A stretch of DNA of 64,000 nucleotides, taken from Anoplopoma fimbria (taxonomy: Eukaryota; Chordata; Actinopteri; Perciformes; Anoplopomatidae). Below are positions 25,844 to 35,211 of the stretch, piece after piece. The notes beneath the pieces were generated by a model. It was not told the DNA's origin. It searched no databases and was given only the letters and a program-made list of their open reading frames with translations. Location: the NCBI RefSeq assembly GCF_027596085.1, contig NC_072469.1, positions 16,374,238-16,438,237 of the forward strand, in the 5' to 3' direction. Every line of letters begins with the position of its first letter. Position 1 is the stretch's first letter. The position numbers and the translations under genes were made by a program.

Positions 25844-28800
25844 GATGACAAGCTTTTCCCCCCCTTTCTCAGATTTGTACAGGCTCACTGCTCTTAGTAA
25901 TTCCATCTACAACGTGTGTGTGCGCTTGCATGCGCTCCTCAAAAGTCTGCCAGAGTTATTCTTCCCGCTGCCTTTCAAACTCACGTTTGAAAAGCAGGAG
26001 TGGATTTTGATTTGATTAGGTTTCTTTATTTGACATAGACTGAATGTGCTTACGTCTAACTCTTGAGACCATCTTAATTCAATGCAACCACTTTAACTAC
26101 AACATTATTTCTAGAAATGGACAGCATTCATTGCATTAAACCCAGACAAAAGAAATCCTTATTTTTGACTCAATCAGTTTATAATGAGGCCACGGTTAGA
26201 CATTTTTAAACATTCAATATGTAAAACTAATTGTGACCAAGAGGATTTGCATCCACTCTGCCATCCCGAGCTTGTTTGGTTTCCTGAAGAGGATAAACAT
26301 TGTGGAAGTGATTACTTCACCATCTGCTGTTGTTAGACACTTTGAAAACTTCCATCTGTATTTGCGCTGTAGGGAGAGTGTCCTCTTCCTGTTTTGCATC
26401 ATAAAGCAGCCCGGCAGAGCATGTGCATACAGCGTAGTGGCACTTTATATGGTATAGAGTTTAGCTGCTGCCAGTGTTGTTACCAAAATGAAGACAGTAA
26501 GAACTCAATGAGTATGTTGTTAATGTGCTGCATCTAGTTCAACCTCTGTGTCCCTTCAGAAGTGGATGAGAGGGAGCTCACCCCCAGCAGCAGCCAGGAG
26601 GCGGCAGAGGCTGAGGGTTTCGGGAAGCTTTACCCCAGCGCACAGGCGTCCCAACAGCAAGAGGAGCTTAGCGATGACGAGCAGGATCTCCCCTCAGACG
26701 TCATCTCCAGGAAGGAGCTGGAGAAGGGACGGCTGTCAAGAGATGGTAAACACGAAGGGAGGCTCTTGGTCCACACTGCCGCAGGGCATTTTGTGTGGCG
26801 TTTAGCACGTTTCTTTACCATTTTTGTGTGGGTTTCAATCAATCCAACCCTAAAGACTTGGATGTTTTGTATGAGGGAGTTATATTGTTGCCTGTAGCTA
26901 GTAAACTGACCAACAGAACTGGTCATAAACCGGTGATTAGAGACAAGGAAGTCAATAAACTAGACCTTAGACTTTAGTTGTTTAGTTTAGTTCAAAAAAA
27001 CATTGAATATCAGGACAGCATAATTATTTCAGGTTTGGGAAGTTCTAACAATAATTAATCATACATTTTTTTTCATTTAGCAAATGTTTTTTATTGATGT
27101 ATACCAACTTTGACCGTATCAACTTGCTTTTTACGTTAATAACATTCTTTTCCCCTCTCAAAAGATCCTGTTCTGTGTAGAAGTGATGCAAGAAGTATGG
27201 AAGTAGCGACAGAGTTCTGTTTGAAATGCATATTAGAGAAATTTGGCTGTTAGTTTGAGCAGCGAGAGCTACGGTGGCTGAACAAAAAAGAAAAGTGCCA
27301 ACCGCAGAAAATCAAACTTGACAAAAGAAACTGATTGATCCCTTAAGAGGAAGACAAGCTGAAAAGTTAAACATCAGCAATACCGTTCTAAGATTTAAAT
27401 CACCCCAATATGAAGAGGACTGAGGAGAGATGTAAAATGGTTGTTTGGCTTTTGGAACGGCAAATTCTGCTGTTGGTGATTAGCTGCTGTCTAAAGCCCA
27501 ATTTTAAGTGCCAAACATCAAAGATTACTTGTCACCAAAAACAATTTAAGCCATGGTCAGACATAATTATAGATGGAAGTGGAGTAATGTAATGCTACCA
27601 TTAATCATTTCTATTGACGTAGTGTCACCTGAATCTGTAACATTTATATATCCAGGACAAATAATATGAACCTCAGGTGAAGTTGGGACCAAACCAACAT
27701 TACTGGGATTGTTGGTCAATATTTAATTGAGATTGTCAGTGACTTTTGTTCCTCCTTGATTGTTAATGGAGTGGAGTTGAATTGGATAAAACCGCGCGCT
27801 TTGATTTTTTTATATTAGCAATGGATCAAATTACTGTGTAATACGTAAGGGTTGGCTCATGAGGACAAACTGGTGAACATAGATGAACATTTAGCAGCTA
27901 AATAGATATAGTTGGATATAATTAGATAAATACCTCAAAGAAGAGAGACTATGGGACTGACATTTGTTAGGTGACCAGAAGCACGGCTCGACGTGAATAT
28001 AAATCTGCCGAATGTTCAAATATGCAGCTGTTTGCTTACAAGCTCGCAATAACAACTTAAATGGTGATAACGTGTCAAGGCTGTGTTTACAGCCCGAAGA
28101 CAGCGAAAATAAGTAAATCAGGTAGTGCAGATTTAAGCATGTTAAAGTCATTTTGTAAGAAAAAAAACATAGAACTTGTTGTGTTGACAGTTAAAAAGCT
28201 TAGATATTTCCTCTCGTTAAATGCAAAAATTGAAAAAAAACTACCAGGTGCAAATCCACAATTGATACCAATATTTAAACATCCATTAAATCAATATTTT
28301 CCCTATGTTAGAAACATAATAATAGGTATTTGAAAACAAATCCTGTTTAAATAGAGCTTTGGTTCCTAAATGTAATCTCTGAAACCTTTCACCACCTGAT
28401 TCCACATTTGAGGATGGGTGTATTTTTAACTTATTTCTATAATGTAAATCTAAGAGCATAATACAAAGTGAAGCAATGATCTAAATTGGTGTATGTTGAA
28501 ATAATTCAAATGTTGGACCATTTCCACCAGAATTGTTTTCAGCCTATATGGATCCCTGTTCTTTACTTGGTGAGCGAGAGTGCAACCCCACCATGTGATG
28601 TTCAGACATGTTTTCCATTAAAATAGCTGCGATATGAATCGGCCAGGTCCCGTCTAGAATGAACTGGCTGGTAGGTGCTGGGACCAAACATGTAATCACT
28701 GCTTTAATGTCTGAGTTCATCTCTCAGCCTAGCTCTTCAATCCACTCCGTCTTAAATAAAACATTTCGTGGATGATATTGAGTGGCAATGACTTTGAATT

Positions 28801-31800
28801 TACCTTAAAATATGTACGGGCAGCTCTGTGATGATCCTTTGTACCTGTATTTTGAAATGCACCTTGCATCAAGTTTCTTTTCTTTTTTCTTCTCTTTTTT
28901 TTTTTTAAAACAGAGATAAAAAGGATGTCTGTGTTTAAAAACTATGAACCTGGTGAGCCTACCTGCAGACTGTACGTGAAGAATATTGCAAAGCAAGTGG
29001 ATGAGAAAGTAGGTCCATTTATAGCACTTGACCCACTTTAGTTTACTGGATTTGATGCTCATTCTGGAGTTTTCATTTATCGCTTTAGATCATCATATGT
29101 CATTCTTTGTTATTTAATGTCAATGTTTTGTTTTACTATGAGGTGTTAACATTCATTCTGCATGAACAATAGAATCAACCATGCATTTATATTCATATTG
29201 ACAATTTTTTCTGATATTCATCATTTGTCTTCCAGGAACTAAAGTACATCTATGGGAGATACGTCAACCCTTCGTCAGAAGCCGAGAGAAACATGTATGT
29301 AAACTGACCAGACCAGATGATCTTCACTGAGTTTCTTATTGACATGGCTTGTTCATGAGCTATTTTTGGCTCCGGCAATTTGTCACTTTCCTCAGAGAGT
29401 TTTTAGTAATTCATGCTGACTGTGTGTTGTGTTATTAATAAGTATCTAATCTGACATAGAGATCATGAGGGACATTTTTTATGTTTGCGCATCAGCAGTA
29501 CTTCAAATGAATATTCCACTTGAGTCATCAAACCAAGCTTATGTTGAGAAGAGGGGCCAGACTCTGAACACAGATGTAGGCGATAAACAGGAAAATGCAA
29601 CTCTGCCAGAGAAACAGTTTGGCCTTTGTGTCCCATCTCTAAATTATGGCTTTTTTTCCCAGTTTGAGGATGACTGCAGACCAACTTTTTCTTAAAACAT
29701 TTCCTAAAACATTTACAAATTGTATGTAGTGTTCACAATTGCAAATCAGTGAAACCAATTGGTTGGAATAGAAACCGGCAGGTTCTTGGGTCTCAGGGAC
29801 AATTGACAGCCACTGTTCTATTTGGTCACAGCAGCAGCTAACATTTTTCCAATTCTCTCTTATACTGAATAGCTGCAATATAATGTTGACACGGTTAGGC
29901 CGTAACCCTGGAGTGGTAATGACGTGTCCCTGCTTTATGTGTTTTTTTTCCTCAGGTTTGACATTGTGTTAATGAAGGAGGGGCGGATGAAAGGGCAGGC
30001 CTTCGTAGGACTCCCCAGTGAGCAGAGTGCAGAGAAAGCCCTGCGGGAAACCAACGGCTACGTTCTCTATGACAAGCCCCTCATCGTTGTATCCTTTTTT
30101 CCTACCTCTCGTAAGATCAAACAAGATTTTATAAAAGGAGGAAATCCAGGCTTATTTGGAGGAGTTTGAGACGTAGATTCTACCTATATCTTATCTTAAC
30201 AGTTTACCTAAAATAAAACAAATAGGTTGGTGATGCACTTATTAGCAAGTCTGGGCTCATTTTGTGGTGTCATATTCACCATCCTTTTCCATATCACAAG
30301 GCCATTTTATCTTGCATATAGAAGATAAACGCAACAATATTTCAAAGTATGTGGAAAGCGTAGAAAATAAAGATATAGACCTGGTGTATACCAATGCACT
30401 GAACATACATAAAGGGGAAGCTAAGAGTCGGTGTGTCGATTATTAGGTGGACACCTCCCGTCACAGATGTGTTGTTGGCTTTGGTCCTCCATGCCTTCAG
30501 GAGGACAAGGACTAATTTTCTGGCAGCCCCGAGCCACCACCTGCTCTTCCTCAGCGCAACACCGATAATTGCACATCAACCTTTGAACTTGTCTAATGGA
30601 ACAAGGCTATTGATTTTGATGGTGTTTTAATGTGCATCCCATCGCCAATTAGTTGAGCGAAGGCATATTAGTCTTCGAGTTCAAAGAATGAATGGGAGAG
30701 TCTGCAGTGTAATTTAGCTGGAGATGTTGTCTTGCATGTAAAAGCTAAATTCCAGGTCAGGTGACAGGTGTCATTTCACCATCCAGCCATTAACGAGGTG
30801 GTGAGCAGGCTGCAAATTTGCTGTGTGAATATGGTGGTTTGTAGATTTCTAGCCGTTGTATGTTGGACGCACGATCCGCTCTGTCTAGCAAATATATCGG
30901 CTTGATAAATAATCCAAAATGGTGCATCACATTGATAAAATAACGCTGGATTTCATGTCTGCTTTGTTTAATGCAGATCTCTAGCGTTTAGGTAGTCTAT
31001 CTGAATTCCTGTTGGAATCAGAGTGGGAATGGCAGACTCCAATTTTACTATACAGAGAAGTAATGAGTGAATGCAAATATAGTAAATGGCTATTGCAGAA
31101 AAAATCCCAACCATAAATGGTATCAAATCTGAGGTTGGATTTCATGGACATCTTTTTGCAGGTGTTGCAATAAAAAAAACATCTGAAAATATACAACTGC
31201 AAGTGTGCTCAAGGGGGAACTAATAGAACTACTATTACTAATAGAACTCAACATGTGTTATTAGGTAGACTTGGATTGTTTTTAAGGGGTTTATTCTATT
31301 TGGAGCATCAAAAAGTCGAAAAAAAAGTTCATTTGGGTACAGATGTCTTTTTAAGCAGTCATAGGCAGAGGACAGCCGGTCCCAGTTTAGAGTCCCTATA
31401 ATGTTTTTTTCAGTGCTAGCTAGAGACTGCAGCATGACACTTGCCAGAGAATCCTCAAACAGCCTGCTACTAAAATAAGTGAGCTGAAAGGAGAGAGAAA
31501 AGAAAAGAAAAAAACGGCATGAAATGCTTGTAGTTTTAAAGTGTAAGGTCTAGCACTGCAGTGACAGCCTTTTTACACATGTGGCTCCTCCCCCTTTATT
31601 TAATCCGTCACATCGGCGATATTCATCAATCTATGTGTATGACGGCAGCCTTCACTGAGGCAGTGGGCTAACCTTAACCTAACCTAGCTCTTAAAAGGTC
31701 CGGCTTTTGGTCAGTAGGCTTCTGGCATTTATGAGCAAACAGCTGCGACCTTTTCTCAAATTAAATTCATATGAGGAGGCATGTGTCACAACTAAGAGGG

Positions 31801-31849
31801 CCCCTGTGGCTTAAAGCTGCTGCACACAACTCTTGGAGTAAAACATGAT

Positions 31850-31880
<31 letters not shown>

Positions 31881-32262
31881 TCTATATAAGTCTGTGATTA
31901 TCCGTCTGTGAACTCGTGCAGTGAGGTTGGGGTTTTGGTGTACATTATCTGTGGTGCTATTGGTGCATTAGTTTTGTAGATATATAGGTATACATTCAAA
32001 GTAGTAGACATTACTAATGGGACCAGATGAAGGAGCAGATTTGTTGCCTGTATAGGATGATGTTTTTATCTACTTCCCATACTTAAAAGAAGCTGAAAAC
32101 GCTTGCCTGAAAAAGAAGATGCTTCATCCAGTGAGAGTAAACCGTTGCCCGTTTTAATGAAAATGTTTGCAGACCTTAACCATAAACTCGCAGCAATTTG
32201 CCCGATCTGCCAGACCAAAAGAAGACAACACAGTTACCAAGAGAGGACCCAAACAACGATGA
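18750..32262 (+). CDS. rnpc3: rnpc3: U11/U12 snRNP 65K protein (minor spliceosome)
   Basis: The protein bridges U11 and U12 in the nuclear U11/U12 di-snRNP: in the known family the N-terminal half contacts the U11-59K protein and the C-terminal RRM binds the U12 snRNA 3' stem-loop. Coding exons: 18750-18902, 18997-19044, 19153-19262, 19702-19791, 21703-21814, 22468-22536, 23305-23447, 23697-23822, 24216-24355, 26560-26745, 28914-29008, 29236-29294, 29956-30088 and 32194-32262. All phases join to 510 residues, close to the 517 of human. RRM1 spans about residues 14-92 (LLIRHL, then HAAFATF). A conserved VPKFYVQVLHLMNKMNLP block precedes a proline-rich tract (197-219), an acidic stretch (219-241) and basic KRKKPKIK (265-272). 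RRM2 spans about 410-492 (LYVKNI, then KGQAFVGL). The start is the first in-frame ATG of the exon after an acceptor at 18745. The exon ending at 23447 has a weak donor (GAG/GTTTGG). Identification is by recalled similarity along the whole length. Confidence 0.95.
19792..21702 (+). other. rnpc3 intron (after fourth coding exon)
   Basis: A 1.9-kb intron with donor GTAAGT and acceptor CTACAG. It contains a GC-richer island at about 20130-20350, with open frames on both strands but no splice-bounded coding match. The rest is AT-rich and unremarkable. Confidence 0.7.
21815..23304 (+). other. Two rnpc3 introns flanking the 69-base exon
   Basis: Introns 21815-22467 and 22537-23304 surround the 69-base exon encoding VLHLMNKMNLP. 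The first holds a GC-rich open stretch (22114-22413) with no recognisable domain. The second has a short TC run (22578-22595). No further gene was recognised. Confidence 0.7.
23970..23996. repeat. (CA)n microsatellite in rnpc3 intron
   Basis: About 13 uninterrupted AC dinucleotides in the intron following the exon that ends at 23822. Confidence 0.95.
24356..26559 (+). other. rnpc3 intron, 2.2 kb
   Basis: Donor GTAAGG and acceptor CTTCAG. It holds a long CA microsatellite (25766-25841) and a GC-rich patch at about 25180-25220 (CTGGCGGCGCGGC) next to TTTATATAAG. No coding exon was recognised inside it. Confidence 0.7.
25766..25841. repeat. (CA)n microsatellite, about 38 repeats
   Basis: An uninterrupted CA run inside an rnpc3 intron. 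The repeat explains the long HTHTHT and VCVCVC open frames on both strands. Confidence 0.97.
26746..28913 (+). other. rnpc3 intron, 2.2 kb, with dispersed repeat
   Basis: Donor GTAAAC and acceptor AAACAG after a long pyrimidine tract. The portion at about 27630-28090 (for example GTGAATATAAATCTGCCGAA and TTAAATGGTGATAACGTGTC) resembles a dispersed fish repeat. No coding exon was recognised. Confidence 0.55.
29295..29955 (+). other. rnpc3 intron, 0.66 kb
   Basis: Donor GTATGT and acceptor CCTCAG. Short open frames on both strands, with no recognisable content. Confidence 0.75.
30089..32193 (+). other. U12-type intron in rnpc3
   Basis: The intron begins GTATCCTTTT, an exact match to the GT-AG class of U12-dependent 5' splice sites. 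Its 3' end carries ACCTTAAC at 32173-32180, a close match to the U12 branch-site consensus TCCTTAAC, with the branch adenosine about 13-15 bases before the CAG acceptor (32191-32193) and no polypyrimidine tract between. All three are hallmarks of minor-spliceosome introns; every other rnpc3 donor here is U2-type. It interrupts RRM2 between the codons for V488 and Q489. The body also holds a short GT run at 31851-31874. Confidence 0.9.
31851..31874. repeat. (GT)n microsatellite
   Basis: Twelve GT units followed by an AT-rich TATATATTCTATATAA stretch, inside the U12-type rnpc3 intron. Confidence 0.93.
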
Positions 32263-32484
32263 ACTCAGCAGGTGAGTGAGAGACTAAAGCATCTGCAAAT
32301 AGAGACTCTATATTCAATTGACAACTGATTTCTCTTTTATCATAGTGTCATCTGTTCTGAATATAAATATATATTTAGAACAAGCCTTATTATTCTTGTA
32401 ATGGTGTTTTCTTTTTACGTTTGTGTTTACACTTTATTTATTCAAGATGCCAAGGCTTGATATTGTGGCCCAGCAGAACCATTT

Positions 32485-32510
32485 GTATCCTTATTCTGGC
32501 ATATCCTTTT
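32485..32510 (+). promoter_or_regulatory. USSE: tandem U12-type 5' splice-site enhancer
   Basis: Two copies of the U12-type 5' splice-site sequence lie head to tail: GTATCCTT at 32485-32492 and ATATCCTTTT at 32501-32510, 16 bases start to start. They sit about 40 bases downstream of the acceptor at 32446 in the rnpc3 3' UTR. Established knowledge: in animals the U11 snRNP-binding splicing enhancer of RNPC3 and SNRNP48 is such a pair; it is bound by U11 without being spliced and activates an upstream U2-type acceptor, giving a poorly expressed mRNA. Motif, gene and position all agree. Confidence 0.9.
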
Positions 32511-32794
32511 GGGGAAAAAAAAAGGAAAGAAAATGGGGTCAGTTTATTTGTAGTTATTGTGGCACAATTGGAACTTGAAACAGCCTGGATTGTAGTCTAA
32601 ATTTAAAAAAGACTGCGTGCCACACTTTGTTTCTGTAGTCTATTGTCTCTTACAGTATGTTCTCTGAAATACTTTAAGTATAGACTGTGCTATTTTGGAG
32701 TCTCTCAAACATCTCTTTACATTTCTCTCTACCTTGTTTGACTGATTTTCAGGTGATGGTCCTCAGATGTCCTCTTCTTCTTCTTTTCTTACTG

Positions 32795-32800
32795 AATAAA
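32795..32800 (+). terminator. rnpc3 polyadenylation signal
   Basis: AATAAA, 42 bases into the distal terminal exon that starts at 32753. Cleavage would be expected near 32815-32825. It is followed directly by an A-rich tract, so exact cleavage cannot be placed from sequence. Confidence 0.6.
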
Positions 32801-32970
32801 AAAAAAAGCTATTTTATTAAGAAAACTTTTGTCATGTTTTCTTCCAACCACAACTTCAAACATATGTCACCGTTTGTCGGGAATCACTTCAGCCAAACTA
32901 TGATAACTGATCATCTTTGGTCTCAAACTGAAAGTCCCGACAGCAAAGTGAACACATACTGGGGAAGGTA

Positions 32971-33440
32971 CAGTGCCTTGCAAAAGTAATTTTACAACCT
33001 GGAAATGATATGCAGTTTATATGGATGTCATTAAATGGACCTAAACAAGAGTTCAAATTATTGAAGTGAAATAGAAAAAATGTAAAACTAATAAGCGGTG
33101 CAATCATATTTATTCTCCTTCTTTGCTATAAAGCCACTAAATAAGATCTTGTGCTACCAATTACCCTCAAGAGTCATATAATTAGTTAATGTCCACCTGT
33201 GTGCAATCTTAGTGTCACATGTTCTAAAAGAGCACCATTAAATCCATTATAACACAATAGAGAGAATATTGCACCACAACAAACCTGCCAAGAGAGGAGC
33301 ATTTATTTATTTTTTGTTTCACCTTACCCTATTTTACTATTTTGTTTAGGCCTATTACATAAAATCCATTTGAATTGCAGGTTGGAATGCTACAAAATGG
33401 GGGAAAAACACCAACAAGTAAATACTTTTGCAAGGTGCTG
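32971..33440 (+). mobile_element. Tc1/mariner-derived non-autonomous element (470 bp)
   Basis: Terminal inverted repeats are visible: CAGTGCCTTGCAAAAGTA at the left (32971) and TACTTTTGCAAGGTGCTG at the right, ending at 33440. The left flank ends in TA, as expected for Tc1 insertions; the right flank is CA. Inside, GTCCACCTGTGTGCAATC and TGTCACATGTTCT near the left, and TTTAGGCCTATTACATAAAA with CAGGTTGGAATGC near the right, match the non-coding ends of Tc1-like elements familiar from salmonids and other fish. The transposase gene is missing, so this is an internally deleted copy. It lies about 150 bases after the rnpc3 poly(A) signal. Confidence 0.85.
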
Positions 33441-34189
33441 CATGTGAGATGTAGATTGTCTCTGCAGCAGATGGTCTGCTGCCACCACAGAGGAGAAACC
33501 ACATACCTGAAGAGACGACAAACAAACCAAACACACTGCAGTCTGTGGGAAATTGCTGGGACTGGGTTAGCTTACCTTTACAATCCCTGGCTGGCTCCAT
33601 CTGTGTGATTACAGTGAGTAAACCTCGGAGGGTGAACTTCTCCCCTCAACAGCCATCATAACTGAAGATCTGTAAATCAAAGTGGTTTTTGGCCCTCTTT
33701 TGGTGGAAGAAATACTGTGAGCGTACTGGGTACATGCCAATCACAGCTAAATTAAAGTTTGTGATGTCTGATCTTTGAGACATCAGATGAGGGAAAACAT
33801 TAAATTGTGGTGAACAGCTGGCCGAATGAATCAGAGACACTAAACTGGTATGGGTGTTTTTACTAAAATAGGATGGATGGAGCTTTCTAGTACACTTATA
33901 CAAATATCTATAAAAAAGAAAATATAAATATTTTTTAGAAGAATAAAGGGCCAGGCTGATTGAATAGCTTTGTGTCCAGATTCTAAGCTGTTCTCTACAT
34001 TCTCCCATTGATAGGTAACATTGCCCTTGGTGTCTCAGATTTCTTCTCCTGGTTTACTTTATTGTTGTTGACTCAGTCAAGTGTCGGTGGGTGCAACCAA
34101 GGCTCTTGGTCAAGCTAATAATGTCCTATATTAGCAAAAGAAAAACATTTAAAACTGATAAAATGAAAATTGAATAAAATGATTATTGT
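33441..34189. other. Intergenic, no gene recognised
   Basis: Non-coding sequence between the Tc1-like element and the composite repeat element. It holds a minus-strand open frame at 33646-34008 with no recognisable features. Confidence 0.5.
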
Positions 34190-34350
34190 TGCCAAGTCTA
34201 TTATTTGTCGTTTCCTCGCTCCTCGATCGCTTGAACCGGAAGTCGTTCTGCGCCGCCATTTTGCCGGCCGTTCCAAAGGCACAGAGTACCAGAGTGATGA
34301 CAGATCACAGACTGAATGATTACAGTCAGAGAGAGTTAAAGAGTTGGAGA

Positions 34351-34381
<31 letters not shown>
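34351..34381. repeat. (GTCT)n microsatellite
   Basis: Nearly eight GTCT units. In copy 2 of the surrounding element the same position reads GTCTGTTTGTCAG, so the expansion is specific to copy 1. Confidence 0.93.
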
Positions 34382-34660
34382 GAAACACTTTTTACATCAT
34401 TTATCTTCATTTCCATTCATTCATATGTGGCTAATAATTCCTGAGTGTCAGGTTGATGAGTTATGTAATTCCAATTTACCCCGAAACATTGAGCCTAATA
34501 AATTAATTCAAGTGTTTAGAAGAAACCATAATCATATTCTGGATTATTTAATAATGACATCACAATCCCAATTTCAAAACATACAGACTTAATAATTCAT
34601 AAATAAGACAAACGCATTTCGCCGGTAGAAATCAGTCCTGCGCTTATGAGCAGGACACAG

Positions 34661-34961
34661 AACACAGTATAAATACTAAGAACACAGTATAAATACACAG
34701 AACATAGTATAAATACTAAGAACACAGTATAAATACACAGAACACAGTTTAAATACTCAGAACACAGTATAAATACTCAGAACACAGTATAAATACACAG
34801 AACACAGTTTAAATACTCAGAACACAGTATAAATACTCAGAACATAGTATAAATACTAAGAACACAGTATAAATACACAGAACACAGTATAAATACTCAG
34901 AACACAGTATAAATACTACAGAACACAGTTTAAATACACAGAACACAGTATAAATACTCAG
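34661..34961 (+). repeat. 20-bp tandem array, 15 units, TATAAATA-containing
   Basis: The unit is close to AACACAGTATAAATACTCAG. Thirteen units follow in perfect 20-base register (34661-34920), then one extra base, then two more. Variation is confined to a few positions: CTCAG, CACAG or CTAAG at the unit end, CATAG for CACAG, and TTTAAATA for TATAAATA in three units. Each unit boundary forms an AGAACA word. Confidence 0.97.
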
Positions 34962-35026
34962 TGCAGTTTGTTAAACAGGTAACAGGCTGCATTATTAAAT
35001 AGAAATGACATTTCATTATTACTTGG

Positions 35027-35211
35027 CAGTGATGATGACTTTGTGTCATTATTAATATTAGTACAGTGATGATGACTTTGTGTCATTATTAATATTAGTA
35101 CAGTGATGATGACTTTGTTTCATGATTAATATTAGTACAGTGATGATGACTTTGTTTCATGATTAATATTAGTACAGTGATGATGACTTTGTTTCATTAT
35201 TAATATTAGGA
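35027..35211 (+). repeat. 37-bp tandem array, five units
   Basis: Five contiguous 37-base units start at 35027, 35064, 35101, 35138 and 35175. Each begins CAGTGATGATGACTTTG and ends TTAATATTAGTA. A GTGTCATT/GTTTCAT variant separates the first two from the last three. A partial sixth unit changes to CAGTGATCATG. Confidence 0.96.

Larger units (their letters stand above)
32262..32820 (+). other. rnpc3 3' untranslated region with alternative 3' splice sites
   Basis: Nine bases after the TGA stop is a strong donor, CAG/GTGAGT, with the exon ending at 32271. Two acceptors follow. The proximal one is TTCAAG, ending at 32446, after a pyrimidine-rich ACTTTATTTATT tract. The distal one is TTTTCAG, ending at 32752. 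The distal choice gives a terminal exon of roughly 65 bases; the proximal choice gives one of about 370 bases. Both would use the AATAAA at 32795. This short-versus-long arrangement is the one expected for USSE-controlled rnpc3. Confidence 0.75.

Noticed and set aside
32485..32510. Real U12-type introns starting in the 3' UTR
   Set aside because: No U12 branch site (TCCTTAAC type) with a suitable acceptor was seen downstream before the poly(A) signal, and the tandem spacing fits a USSE enhancer better than active splice sites.
34661..35211. Possible CRISPR array
   Set aside because: The units are contiguous tandem repeats without unique spacers, in a vertebrate genome.
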